From Actinopolyspora saharensis (GTDB taxonomy: Bacteria > Actinomycetota > Actinomycetes > Mycobacteriales > Pseudonocardiaceae): a stretch of 64,000 nucleotides of DNA. Both the position numbers and the translations under genes were made by a program. The notes under the pieces were generated by a model. It saw only the letters and a list, made by a program, of their open reading frames with translations. It was not told the origin of the DNA and searched no databases. Positions 42,706-51,486 of the stretch are shown one piece after another (the stretch's first letter is position 1; every line of letters starts with the position of its first letter). The DNA lies in NCBI RefSeq assembly GCF_900100925.1, contig NZ_FNKO01000002.1, positions 2,418,001-2,482,000 of the forward strand. The letters are read 5' to 3'.

Positions 42706-42867
42706 GTGAACATCAAGAAGATCCTCACTTGGGCCGGGATCGCGTTCCTCTTGTTCTTCCTCATCTCGGCGCCATCGCAGGCGAGCGACGTGGTCAACGG
42801 CATCCTCGCGAGTCTGCAGCAGGCGGCTGAGGCGGTGATCACGTTCATGCGCAATCTCTTCGAGTGA
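42706..42867 (+). CDS. 53-residue small membrane protein
   Basis: A GTG at 42706 (alternative in-frame GTG at 42700) opens a frame encoding a 53-residue protein: a basic start (VNIKKILTW), a hydrophobic helix (AGIAFLLFFLISAPSQ) and an amphipathic second half (VVNGILASLQQAAEAVITFM). ACGGGG lies 9 nt upstream. G/C at third codon positions is strong, and the layout (signal/anchor helix plus amphipathic helix) is typical of small actinobacterial membrane proteins. The following PH-domain membrane protein in the same direction may be a partner. Family and function are unknown to me. Confidence 0.65.
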   Translation: MNIKKILTWAGIAFLLFFLISAPSQASDVVNGILASLQQAAEAVITFMRNLFE

Positions 42868-43027
42868 GCGGGCGACGCGCTTCGCTCGTCGAAACGGGCG
42901 CTGTCCGACGCGGACGTTCACGGTCCGGTGTGGTCGGCTCAGCGAGGCACAGCCCGACTCGGGGTCGGTACGAGACGTCATATCGGCCCCGTGAGAGGCA
43001 AGAAAACGAGCCACGAGGGTGGTTTCC

Positions 43028-43597
43028 ATGTTCGCACCGAGGGATCCGGGGGAGTACCTGCTCGAAACCGAGCGGCGCGTGATCCGGGTTCGCAGGCATT
43101 GGGCGTGTCTCGTGTGGGACATCTTCGAGGCGGCAGGGTTGTTGCTCGGAGTGATGATGATCTCCGTTCTGCTGCCCGAGGGGAACTGGTTGCTGCAGAA
43201 CGTCCTCTGGTACGCCGGGCTGTTCGTGCTGTTGCGCTTCATCTACCAGGTGTTGGACTGGTACGTGGAGCGGATCGTGGTCACGGACAAGCGGTTCATG
43301 ATCACGGAGGGGATCTTCACGACCTCCGTGCAGATGATGCCCGTGACCAAGGTCACCGACCTGACCTACTCGCGCAGCGTTCCGGGGAGGCTGTTCGGCT
43401 ACGGAACTCTGATCGTCGAGTCGGCGGGACAGATCCAGGCGCTGAACCGGATCGAGTACCTGCCCAATCCGGAAGAGGTCTTCGACGCGATCTCCTCGCT
43501 GGTCTTCGGGGAGAAGAAGGCCCAGCAGGACCGCTTCTCGATGCTCAAGGCCCGCAGGGCCGCCGTCGGACGCGGCAGGGCCAAACTCACCGAGTGA
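43028..43597 (+). CDS. bacterial PH-domain (bPH2/DUF304) membrane protein
   Basis: The 189-residue protein has two membrane helices (about 38-58 and 63-78, DIFEAAGLLLGVMMISVLL and WYAGLFVLLRFIYQVL) followed by a PH-like domain (RIVVTDKRFMITEGIF, MMPVTKVTDLTYSRS, GYGTLIVESAG). This is the usual bPH2/YdbS-like layout, thought to organise membrane or export components. ATG 43028 with GAGGGTGG upstream is preferred over a GTG at 43019. Confidence 0.85.
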   Translation: MFAPRDPGEYLLETERRVIRVRRHWACLVWDIFEAAGLLLGVMMISVLLPEGNWLLQNVLWYAGLFVLLRFIYQVLDWYVERIVVTDKRFMITEGIFTTSVQMMPVTKVTDLTYSRSVPGRLFGYGTLIVESAGQIQALNRIEYLPNPEEVFDAISSLVFGEKKAQQDRFSMLKARRAAVGRGRAKLTE

Positions 43598-43730
43598 GCC
43601 CCGAGGTCCTCCGCGCGGGGAGCAGCGATTCCTGCCCCGGCGACGGGCGCCTCGCCCGCTCCGGGGCGATCCACCGGTGCTCGTCGGGTGCGGCTCCCCC
43701 GTGCCGGAGGCATCGGTCACACTGGCGGAT

Positions 43731-44600
43731 GTGCGAACAGACCTGCATGTGCATTCCACCGAGTCCGACGGCACCGACGAGCCCGCAGATCTCGTCCGGG
43801 TGGCCGTCGAAGCCGGGCTCGACACCATCGCGCTGACCGATCACGACACCACCGCCGGCTGGCGGGAGATCGAGCGCGCGGTGCGCGAGCAGGACGGCAC
43901 TTCCCTCCGCGTGGTTCCGGGGGCGGAGCTGTCCTGCACCAGCGACGACGGCCAGGGAGGAAGCGTGACGGTCCACCTGCTGGCCTACCTCTTCGACCCC
44001 GAATCGCAGGCGCTGGCCGACGAGCAGCTCCGGCTGCGCTCCGAGCGGCGCGGTCGGCTGGAGCAGATGGCGCGCAGGATGGCCGCGGACGGCTTCCCGG
44101 TTGACCCGGACGCCCTGATGGCGGGGTTGCCGCCCGATTCCCCGGGCGGGCGTCCGCACCTGGCCAGGGCCCTGGTGGAGGGCGGAAGCGTGGAAACGGT
44201 CACCGAGGCCTTCGACAAGTACCTCCGCACGGGAGGCCCCTACTATCTGCCGCGCACCGACACCCCGGTGGAGCGGGCCATCGAGATGATCACCGAGGCG
44301 GGCGGGGTCACGGTCCTGGCCCACCCCTTCGCGGCTTCCCGGGGGAGGTCCGTCACGGAGGACGTGATCGCCGATCTGGCCGATCGCGGTTTGCGCGGTG
44401 TCGAGGTCGAGCACCCGGACCACGGGGATGAGGCGCGCGCGAGGCTGCGCGGGCTCGCGGCCGAGCTGGGGCTGGTTCCCACGGGAGGCAGTGACTACCA
44501 CGGCACGAACAAGAGCATAGCCATGGGAAGCAGGCTCACCGAGGAGCAGTCCCTGGAGCGGCTGACGGCGGAGTGCACCGGTAGCGCGATCATCGGTTGA
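43731..44600 (+). CDS. PHP-domain phosphoesterase (TrpH/RNase AM-like)
   Basis: The 289-residue protein has the metal-binding motifs of the PHP superfamily: DLHVHSTESDG at the N-terminus, ALTDHDTTAG, PGAELSC, VTVLAHPFA and SDYHG. It resembles the YciV/TrpH group, which removes 5' nucleotides from short RNAs or hydrolyses 3',5'-nucleoside bisphosphates using three metal ions. GTG 43731 puts the first motif at residue 5, as usual; the frame is open upstream to 43677. Confidence 0.9.
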   Translation: MRTDLHVHSTESDGTDEPADLVRVAVEAGLDTIALTDHDTTAGWREIERAVREQDGTSLRVVPGAELSCTSDDGQGGSVTVHLLAYLFDPESQALADEQLRLRSERRGRLEQMARRMAADGFPVDPDALMAGLPPDSPGGRPHLARALVEGGSVETVTEAFDKYLRTGGPYYLPRTDTPVERAIEMITEAGGVTVLAHPFAASRGRSVTEDVIADLADRGLRGVEVEHPDHGDEARARLRGLAAELGLVPTGGSDYHGTNKSIAMGSRLTEEQSLERLTAECTGSAIIG

Positions 44601-44686
44601 GGCGGTGATCCGGCCCGGCCTCCCGGCCGCAGGTGCGGCCGGGTAGCCGCGGGGCGCTGGAAGCGGTGCACATCCGGTGGACTGCG

Positions 44687-44692
44687 TAGTGT
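44687..44692 (+). promoter_or_regulatory. -10 hexamer of the RecB-like nuclease gene
   Basis: TAGTGT ends 7 nt before the GTG at 44700, another leaderless-type arrangement. Confidence 0.45.
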
Positions 44693-44699
44693 TGGACAC

Positions 44700-45533
44700 G
44701 TGCAAGGACAACTCGCCTTCTGCGGCGTTCCGGATCGACTGGTGCGGGTGACCCCGGCCAAGCTGGCCGCGTGGTCGAGCTGCCCGCGCCGGTACCGGTT
44801 CGGGTACGTGGACAGTCCCCGGCCTTCCCGCGGCCCCGCCATGGCCCACACGACCCTCGGCGCAGTGCTGCACAACGCGTTGCGCGCCCTCTACGAGTCG
44901 TCGGTGGAGCAGCGCACCCCGTCGAGGGCGCGGGAGCTGGTGCGGCGGCACTGGAAGAGCGACGGTTTCGCGGGGTCTCGGCAGTCCGGTGATTTCCTGG
45001 CGCGTGCGCAGGACTGGCTCGCGGAGTACGTCGAGCGCTGGGGGGCGACCGCGCAACCGGTCGGTGTCGAAAAATGGGTCAGCGCGACCACGGGTACGAT
45101 CATCGTGCAGGGCCGGGTGGACCGCGTCGACGAGCGCGACGGCGAGTTCGTGATCGTGGACTACAAGGCGGGCAGGCGTCCGCCCGAGGTCGACGACGTG
45201 CGGGAATCGCAGGCACTGGCCCTGTACGCGCTGGCGCTGGAGGGGATGTCGCGCACCCGGTGCCGTCGGGTCGAGCTGCATCATCTCCGCACCGCCGAGG
45301 TCGTGGGGTGGCGGCACGGCACCGATTCCCTGGCGGAGCACCGTGAACGGGCCGAGGAGCTCGCTCGTGAGTTCGAGGAGGCGGGCGCCGAGGTCGAGGC
45401 GGGTGCGGACCGGGAGCGGATGTTTCCCGCGCGGCCCGGCGGTCAGTGCGCGGCGTGCGAGTTCCGGAAGCACTGCCCGGAAGGGCAGCGGGCCACTCCG
45501 GAGGTCGACCCCTGGGCGCTGCTCGGGGAGTGA
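44700..45533 (+). CDS. RecB-family PD-(D/E)XK nuclease with Fe-S cluster motif
   Basis: The 277-residue protein is a stand-alone RecB/Cas4-like nuclease domain. GRVDRVDERDGEFVIVDYKAG supplies the PD-(D/E)XK metal ligands and lysine, and QALALYALAL is the conserved QxxxY-type helix. One cysteine near the start (SSCPRRYRF) and three at the end (CAACEFRKHC) match the four ligands of the 4Fe-4S cluster in AddB/Cas4 nucleases. No helicase domain is attached. It is a DNA-processing or repair enzyme, with AddB-like single-strand exonuclease activity likely. There is no CRISPR locus nearby, so a cas4 role is not supported. Confidence 0.88.
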   Translation: MQGQLAFCGVPDRLVRVTPAKLAAWSSCPRRYRFGYVDSPRPSRGPAMAHTTLGAVLHNALRALYESSVEQRTPSRARELVRRHWKSDGFAGSRQSGDFLARAQDWLAEYVERWGATAQPVGVEKWVSATTGTIIVQGRVDRVDERDGEFVIVDYKAGRRPPEVDDVRESQALALYALALEGMSRTRCRRVELHHLRTAEVVGWRHGTDSLAEHRERAEELAREFEEAGAEVEAGADRERMFPARPGGQCAACEFRKHCPEGQRATPEVDPWALLGE

Positions 45534-45570
45534 GTCGTGCGAGTCGATCGGAGCCGGTGAGGACGAGGCA

Positions 45571-45987
45571 ATGCGGGCATCATCTGGTCAACCTGCCGAG
45601 GACGTCGCGGCGGGGGTGCGCGGTACGGAGGGGCTCGGGGAAATGTCCACACGGCCTTCGTTCGGAGCGCCCGCGCAGGTGGACGTCGCAGGGGAGCCCG
45701 CACGGGGGAGCGGACTGATGGGAACGGTGCTGCGCGGAGTGTCCGGAGCTCTGGTCGCCGGGATGCTGGTGCTGGCGGTGACTTTGACCGGCGTCCAGTT
45801 CTGGGGACTCGGGAAGGGCGGCATCGGACCGGGCTGGTTCATCGTCGGCGGGCACTGGGGCGTCGCGCTCGTGGCGCTGTTCCTGCAGGTGCGTGCCGAC
45901 CGCGGGCGGAGTCCGGCCCGCGCGTTCCAGGCGCTCTGCGCCGCTCTGGTCGTGCTCCTGAGCCTGACCTACTGGTGGTGGCTCTGA
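45571..45987 (+). CDS. small membrane protein, unrecognised
   Basis: A 138-residue protein with a ~45-residue disordered N-terminus and three hydrophobic helices (GALVAGMLVLAVTLTGVQFW, GWFIVGGHWGVALVALFL, FQALCAALVVLLSLTYWWWL). GAGGACGAGG precedes the ATG, 37 bp after the nuclease gene, so the two may be co-transcribed. It resembles the many small uncharacterised actinobacterial membrane proteins. No function assigned. Confidence 0.7.
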   Translation: MRASSGQPAEDVAAGVRGTEGLGEMSTRPSFGAPAQVDVAGEPARGSGLMGTVLRGVSGALVAGMLVLAVTLTGVQFWGLGKGGIGPGWFIVGGHWGVALVALFLQVRADRGRSPARAFQALCAALVVLLSLTYWWWL

Positions 45988-46089
45988 TCCGGCTTTCCGC
46001 GCGCGTCCTGCGGGGCACAGCCGGAACTACCGGACCGCGCGTCGCGGCGAGGCGTTGCCGCGCCGTGAGCGGTGGAAGGGCCGGGCCCC

Positions 46090-47304
46090 TCACCGGTAGG
46101 CGAACAGCCGGTCCCCGCGCTGCTCCAGCACCGTTCTCCCGACCACCTCGGGGAAGACGACCCGGGAGTCGCCCGCCCGGTCCAGCGCCAGCGTTCTGAG
46201 CCGCTCACCGGATGCGGGGTCGTGCACGGCCAGGCCGTCCCGCACGGGGAGCAGGAGCTCGTCGGCCATCCGCGTGGCGGGACCGAGCGTGTCGCGGGCC
46301 GTCCACACCGGGGTGAGCCGGTCCCCCTCGAGGGCGACGGTGTCCCGTCCCGTGTACCAGTAGACGTCCCCGCTCCGCGTTGTCGGTTCGATGTGGACGT
46401 TGGCGCCGCTGTCCGGAAGCTCTCCGAGCCGTACCGCGTAGCTCTCCCGCAGCGCGCCGGACATGTCGTAGACCGCCAGCCGCTGGCGGTCCCGCAGTGC
46501 CACGGCGACCCGCTCCCCGGTCACCGCGACCACGCTGGCCCGCTCGCTGCTCAGCACGGTGCTCATCACTTCTTCGGGCTGCTCGTTGTCCTCGGGGTGG
46601 GCCTTGAGCACGGTCACCCGGTCCCCGGGCGAGTCGGCGCACTCGGCTATGACGGCGACCCGCCGATCGCCGACGGCGGTTCCCGAGTAGTCGCAGTCCG
46701 GGCGGCGCAGGTTGTTGTCCGGGATCTTGATGTCGGTGGGGATGCCGTACTGCTGGGTGCGCACCAGATCGGAGCGCCAGGTCTCCAGGAACCCGCTTCC
46801 GGTGGCGGTCACGTAGTTGCCGTCGGAGAGCAGGCGGGTCCCCGGGCTCATCCCGCTGTTGCGCTGCGGTTCGCGGCTGCCGTCCGAACCGTTCAGCGAG
46901 GTGACGGCGTTGCAGTGGTCGCCGGTGCGGTAGACCGCGATCGCGCGTTCCCACTCGGCCCCGACGGTGCACAGGCTCTTGTCCCTGCTGTAGCGCCACC
47001 GGACGTCGCCGCTGGCCGGGTCGCGCCCGAGCACCTCACCGTCTTGACCGGTCACCACGGTGGGGCCGGCCAAAACGGGGTGCGGGGTGGCGGAGCTGGG
47101 GGCTTGCCACACCTGCTCCACCCGCTCGGGCACCGTCCGCGCCGGGGCCGCGGGGGAGACGGGCTCGCTCGCCGTGCTCAACTCGGTGGCCCGAGCGGAG
47201 CTGAACCACCAGAGGGTGACCGCCCCGCCCAGAACGGCGATGGTGAGCACGAGTGCCGTGGCGATGTCGCCCTTCGTGCGTCGCTCCGGCCGTACCAATG
47301 TCAC
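46090..47304 (-). CDS. membrane-anchored PQQ-like beta-propeller protein (Rv3212-like)
   Basis: The 404-residue protein has one N-terminal membrane helix (IATALVLTIAVLGGAVTLWWF) and an extracytoplasmic region of repeating beta-strand units such as DGEVLGRDPASGDVRWRYS and GDVYWYTGRDTVALEGDRL, typical of PQQ-like beta-propellers. Cysteines at several sites could form disulfides outside the cell. It follows rhlE on the same strand, matching mycobacterial Rv3212 beside rhlE (Rv3211). GTG 47304 is chosen; a start at 47337 would add 11 residues. Role unknown, perhaps a ligand or protein-interaction scaffold. Confidence 0.8.
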   Translation of the reverse strand: MTLVRPERRTKGDIATALVLTIAVLGGAVTLWWFSSARATELSTASEPVSPAAPARTVPERVEQVWQAPSSATPHPVLAGPTVVTGQDGEVLGRDPASGDVRWRYSRDKSLCTVGAEWERAIAVYRTGDHCNAVTSLNGSDGSREPQRNSGMSPGTRLLSDGNYVTATGSGFLETWRSDLVRTQQYGIPTDIKIPDNNLRRPDCDYSGTAVGDRRVAVIAECADSPGDRVTVLKAHPEDNEQPEEVMSTVLSSERASVVAVTGERVAVALRDRQRLAVYDMSGALRESYAVRLGELPDSGANVHIEPTTRSGDVYWYTGRDTVALEGDRLTPVWTARDTLGPATRMADELLLPVRDGLAVHDPASGERLRTLALDRAGDSRVVFPEVVGRTVLEQRGDRLFAYR

Positions 47305-47555
47305 CCCGGTTGTCGCTCGTCCGACAGGTCCTCGCACGTGAGACTACGAGGTCGCGCGGGCCGGTTCGCCTCGAGGGTCGGGTGCCGCCCTCGGCAGCGC
47401 CACGGCGCCGCGCTCGGGCGGCCGGTGCCTCCGGCGGGGTGAGCCGTCAGCGGAGCCGCCCGGGGGACTTCCGCTCGTGGGGACGGTGGAGCAGCACCGT
47501 CCGGGCGCGGCGTCACCGGAGTCGCCACGCCCGTGCTCGGCCGGACAGCCCCGGA

Positions 47556-49265
47556 TCACTGACTGGTGGCGTCCGCCTTCTGCTCGGTGGCTCCGCTCTG
47601 GGAGCCACGCCTCCTGCGCACCCGCCGGCGTGCCGGACGCTGGGAGCCGCTCGCCTCCGAGCTCTGCTCGGATTCGGTCGACGTGCCGGAGGCCTGGGCC
47701 TGTTCGACGGGTTTCCCGTTCCTGGTGCGCCGCCGCTTCCTGCGTCCGTTCGGGCGGCTGTTGCCGGTCTCCTCGGACCCGTTCGCACGGGACCCGGAGG
47801 AATCACCGCGGGAGCTCTGCCGGTTCCGGCGCTTGTTGCGCTTGGGGGTGGACTCGGTGCGCTCCTCGGCCTCGGCCCCGAGTCCCACGCGGGTGCGCTT
47901 GGCCAGCGGCAGCCTGCCGCCCGCGTCGGAGGGGATGTCGAGATCGCTGAACAGGTGAGCGGAAGTGGAGTAGGTCTCGACCGGGTCGTCCATCCCCAGC
48001 CCGAGCTCCTTGCTGATCACCTTCCACCGGGTTTCCTCGTCCCAGTCGACCAGGGTGATGGCCACTCCGGTGCGCCCCGCACGTCCGGTGCGCCCGATGC
48101 GGTGGACGTAGGTCTTCGAGTCCTCGGGGCACTGCAGGTTGATCACGTGCGTGACGCCCTCGACGTCGATGCCGCGCGCGGCCACGTCGGTGGCGACCAG
48201 GATGTCGATCTTGCCGGTGCGGAAGGCGCGCAGCGCCTTCTCCCGCGCTCCCTGCCCCAGGTCGCCGTGGACGGAACCGGCCGCGAAGCCGCGCTCGTTC
48301 AGCTCGTCCGCGAGCTTCTGGGCCGAGCGCTTGGTGCGGCTGAAGATCATCGTCAGCCCGCGTCCGTTCGCCTGCAGCGCGCGGGCGAGCAGCTCGGGCT
48401 TGTCCATGGCGTGGGCGCGGTAGACGAACTGGTGGGTCCGCTCGTGCACCGCGCTCTCGTCGGACTGCTCGGCGCGTATCTGGGTCGGCTGGTGCAGGAA
48501 GTTCCTGGCGAGCTGGATGATCGCGTCCGGCATGGTCGCCGAGAAGAGCATGGTCTGCCGCTGCTCGGGCACCATTCCGAGGATGCGTTCGATGTCCGGC
48601 AGGAAGCCGAGGTCGAGCATCTCGTCGGCTTCGTCGAGCACCAGGGTGGAGACCTTGCCGAGCACCAGGTGCTGTTGTTCGGCGAGGTCGAGCAGCCGCC
48701 CCGGAGTGCCGATCACCACGTCCACCCCGGCGCGCAACCCCTCGATCTGGGGCTCGTAGGGGCGGCCTCCGTAGACCGACAGCGTGCGCACGCCGAGATA
48801 CTTGGCGGCGTCCTCGATGTCCCGCGTCACCTGCATGCACAGTTCCCTGGTCGGTACCACGATCAGGGCCTGCGGGGTTCCGTCCCCGGGCAGGTTCATC
48901 TGCTGCAGGAGGGGGACGCCGAAGCCGAGGGTCTTGCCCATCCCGGTACGTGCCTGACCGATCAGGTCGGCGCCGCGCAGGGCCAGCGGCAGCGTCATCT
49001 CCTGGATCATGAACGTCCGCTCGATCCCGGCTTCCCGGAGAGCGCGGACGATCTCCTCGGAGGCCCCGAGCTCGGCGAACGTGGGGCTCTCGGAGTCCCC
49101 GGTGTTCTCCGCGTGCAGGTCACGGCCCTGCGTTTGCCTGGGCTGTCCGGAGGGGGTTCCGGGCTGTTCCGAATTGCGGGTCTGGACCGCTCGTTCCTCG
49201 TCCTCGGCGCCGGTGTGACCGGTGCTCCGGGTTTCGTTGCTCGTCAGAGTAATCGCCTCTTTCAT
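47556..49265 (-). CDS. rhlE: DEAD-box RNA helicase RhlE
   Basis: The 569-residue protein contains all core DEAD-box motifs: the Q-motif region FMIQEMTLPLAL, ARTGMGKT (I), PTRELC (Ia), TPGRLL (Ib), LDEADEML (II), SAT (III), and ATDVAARGIDV (V) with HRIGRTGRAG (VI). The C-terminal 150 residues are disordered and basic (for example RRVRRRRGSQSG) and likely bind RNA. Such helicases remodel RNA, often in cold or ribosome biogenesis. The ATG at 49265 has no clear ribosome-binding site, and an 845-bp gene-free region lies upstream. Confidence 0.93.
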   Translation of the reverse strand: MKEAITLTSNETRSTGHTGAEDEERAVQTRNSEQPGTPSGQPRQTQGRDLHAENTGDSESPTFAELGASEEIVRALREAGIERTFMIQEMTLPLALRGADLIGQARTGMGKTLGFGVPLLQQMNLPGDGTPQALIVVPTRELCMQVTRDIEDAAKYLGVRTLSVYGGRPYEPQIEGLRAGVDVVIGTPGRLLDLAEQQHLVLGKVSTLVLDEADEMLDLGFLPDIERILGMVPEQRQTMLFSATMPDAIIQLARNFLHQPTQIRAEQSDESAVHERTHQFVYRAHAMDKPELLARALQANGRGLTMIFSRTKRSAQKLADELNERGFAAGSVHGDLGQGAREKALRAFRTGKIDILVATDVAARGIDVEGVTHVINLQCPEDSKTYVHRIGRTGRAGRTGVAITLVDWDEETRWKVISKELGLGMDDPVETYSTSAHLFSDLDIPSDAGGRLPLAKRTRVGLGAEAEERTESTPKRNKRRNRQSSRGDSSGSRANGSEETGNSRPNGRRKRRRTRNGKPVEQAQASGTSTESEQSSEASGSQRPARRRVRRRRGSQSGATEQKADATSQ

Positions 49266-50110
49266 GATCGCGCGCGCGACCGCGTGGCCGGATCGCTATC
49301 GATGCGTGGGCACGCGTTCGCGCGGCGATGTCGGTTTTGTGGCCGTACGCGGATCGCGGATTCGGCGCGACGCTCGACGTCGCCCGCCGACTCCGCCGCG
49401 GTTCGTCGCCGCGCGGTGGCGGCCTGTCGTGTGGGCGCCGGGTCCGTCGCTGCGACGTCCGCTTGCTCACGGCTTGCTCCGGCGGAGACGACTCGCGTCG
49501 CCCACCGCCGTGAGACGGCGTTCGTGTTCGGGAGGGCCCGGCACGGTTGACCGTTCTCCCCGCTGGAGTGGAAGCAACCGCCGAGGGCATCCCCGTTTCG
49601 GAATGTGGGCGTTCTCGTTCCGGCCGGTCGGACTCGGCCGTCCGGTCCGCGGAAGAACCCGCCCGCGGCTGCGCGAAGGATCCCCGGCTCGGAAGTCCAT
49701 CCGGCGGTAACTCGAAGCGCACCAGCTGTCGGCACACTAACCGCTGTCGGGGCGACCCCGCACGTGCAACACTGTTCAGCGGGGTTCCATTCCCACGGTC
49801 GGGGGACCGATGGGGCGGGTGCTTGCCTGACGCCAATAAACCTCCCTTTGGGCGAGGATACCTGGCACGTCCCACCGTGAGGGGCGTGGATGGCGAACGC
49901 CACCCGTTGAGTTCCCTTCGTGCCGTTGGTTCGCCCCACTCGCCCGAAAGAAGGACTGAAGTCTCGCGACCGGGTGAGCGGCCCGGGCCGCAGCGTGCTG
50001 CGCGGTTCCGCGCGCACCGCTGCCGCTCGCGCCGGGTGAGCCGCTCCGCGCGAGATCCCAGGTTCGGACGGACGGACCTGCAACGAGTTCGAGAGCGGTA
50101 GGCTCACACC
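49266..50110. other. long gene-free region upstream of rhlE
   Basis: This 845-bp region lies between divergent rhlE and the MiaE-like gene. Open frames exist on both strands, but their products are low-complexity Arg/Gly/Ser-rich and lack family features. TAGTGT on the minus strand (49739-49734) is the best candidate rhlE -10, which would give an untranslated leader of about 460 nt. A CGCCGT-GAG-ACGGCG hairpin (49506-49520) lies inside it. Long leaders are known for cold-inducible helicase mRNAs; here this is only inferred. Confidence 0.45.
50099..50104 (+). promoter_or_regulatory. -10 hexamer of the MiaE-like gene
   Basis: TAGGCT is 6 nt before the ATG at 50111, the same arrangement as in front of mshB. 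Confidence 0.45.
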
Positions 50111-50830
50111 ATGACCGAGGCTGACCAGAGTGCCGTGACTTCCGGGGGGCGTGACACGCAGGCTCCGGAGGCCGAGGGAGCGGATTCCGCCGGCTACGAG
50201 GAAGGGGTGACGGATCTGCTCGCCGCTCTGGCATACGGTGAGCTCTCCGCGTTCGACCGGCTCGCCGAGGACGCCAGGGAGGCGCCCACCCTCACGGGCA
50301 GGGCCGCGCTGGCGAGCATGGCCGCCGCCGAGATGGGGCACTTCCGGCTGCTGCAGGACAAACTCTCCGAGCGCGGCGTGGCGGTCGAGGACGCGATGCG
50401 ACCCTTCGTCGCTCCCTTCGACGCCTTCAACGCTTCCACCGCCCCCCATTCCTGGCTGGAATCGCTGGTCAAGGCCTATGTCGGGGACGGGCTGGCCGCC
50501 GATTTCTACCGCGAGGTCGCGAACTGGCTGGACCCGGAGATCAGGGAGCTGGTGCTGACCGTGCTCTCCGACACCGGGCACTCGGCGTTCGCCGAACGCG
50601 AGGTCTCCGCCGCCTGCGCCGAGGACGACTCCCTGCGCGACAGGCTGACCCTGTGGGGGCGCAGGCTGCTGGGGGAGGCGGTCACCCAGGCGCAGTGGGT
50701 CGTGGCCGAGCGCGACTCGCTCTCCGAGCTGATCATCCGGGGCTCCGGGGATCTGGCCGGGATAGGTTCCCTGATGCGCAGGCTCCAGAACAACCAGAAC
50801 AAGCGGATGTCGCGACTGGGACTGGGCTGA
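50111..50830 (+). CDS. ferritin-like (MiaE-type) diiron protein, Rv3210c-like
   Basis: The 239-residue helical protein fits the actinobacterial MiaE-like ferritin-fold family. ALAYGELSAF and AAEMGHFRLL provide the first Glu and the ExxH pair, and LSDTGHSAFAEREV a second His/Glu set. True MiaE hydroxylates a hypermodified tRNA base, but these actinobacterial proteins are only distantly related and their substrate is unknown. The metal set looks mostly intact. It is next to rhlE and DUF3107, as in mycobacteria. Confidence 0.85.
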   Translation: MTEADQSAVTSGGRDTQAPEAEGADSAGYEEGVTDLLAALAYGELSAFDRLAEDAREAPTLTGRAALASMAAAEMGHFRLLQDKLSERGVAVEDAMRPFVAPFDAFNASTAPHSWLESLVKAYVGDGLAADFYREVANWLDPEIRELVLTVLSDTGHSAFAEREVSAACAEDDSLRDRLTLWGRRLLGEAVTQAQWVVAERDSLSELIIRGSGDLAGIGSLMRRLQNNQNKRMSRLGLG

Positions 50831-50971
50831 GGGCCCGGAGCGGCGGACGTCTCCGCCGGGATTCCCGGGAGCGCGACATTCCCCGGCAGCGGCCGTTTCG
50901 GGTTCCTTCCGGGGTGGGCAGATAGCCTCTTGAGGCAAGGCGACAATCAGCAACGTTCACGGAGGTGTGCG

Positions 50972-51199
50972 GTGGAGGTCAAGATCGGAGTCGCGGAAGG
51001 CACGCGCGAGCTCACGCTGAACAGTGGTCAGAGCCAGGAAGAGGTCGAGAAGCTGGTCTCGGACGCGTTGGCCACCACTGACGGCCACCTGCGTATCGAC
51101 GACGACAAGGGGCGGCGCTACATCGTGCCCGCCGCCAAGGTCGCCTACGTCGAGATCGGGGCGCCGGAGACCCATCGCGTCGGCTTCGGAGTCGGCTGA
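50972..51199 (+). CDS. DUF3107 protein (TB9.4-like)
   Basis: The 75-residue protein (VEVKIGVAEGTRELTLNSG ... GRRYIVPAAKVAYVEIG) belongs to DUF3107, a compact beta-rich family conserved across actinobacteria and corresponding to Rv3208A. GTG 50972 has GGAGG at the ideal distance. Two strong hairpins follow the stop. No function is known. Confidence 0.92.
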   Translation: MEVKIGVAEGTRELTLNSGQSQEEVEKLVSDALATTDGHLRIDDDKGRRYIVPAAKVAYVEIGAPETHRVGFGVG

Positions 51200-51286
51200 C
51201 CCGCTCTCTCCCGGTGAGGCGTGAACGGCCCCGGGCACCGAACGGGCCGGCCTCGTTCCCGGAGGGGACGTCGGGCCTTCGACTCG

Positions 51287-51305
51287 GGGAGCCCGCAGGG
51301 CTCCC
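51287..51305 (+). terminator. terminator hairpin after DUF3107 (first)
   Basis: GGGAGCCC (51287-51294) pairs with GGGCTCCC (51298-51305) around a GCA loop. Confidence 0.5.
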
Positions 51306-51331
51306 GGCGTCGAGAGCCACTCGAGCGACTC

Positions 51332-51360
51332 GCACCGCCGCGGGCGTCCCGCGGCGGTGC
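51332..51360. terminator. terminator hairpin between convergent genes (second)
   Basis: GCACCGCCGCGGG (51332-51344) pairs perfectly with CCCGCGGCGGTGC (51348-51360) around CGT, a 13-bp stem between the 3' ends of DUF3107 and DUF4873 genes, able to serve both strands. Confidence 0.55.
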
Positions 51361-51486
51361 CGACTGCCCGGGTGGAGCCGGGTGGAGGAGAACGGCCGCG
51401 CCGTTTCCCCGCCCGCCGGCTCGCCCGGGCGAGTGCTCGCCCGCCGAGCTCGGCGGACCCGTGCGGACCGAGCGCGAGGGACGTCG

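Noticed and set aside
49547..50101. A 184-codon open frame before the MiaE-like gene.
   Set aside because: Low-complexity Arg/Ser/Gly composition, no ribosome-binding site and no family resemblance; better explained as leader or spacer DNA.
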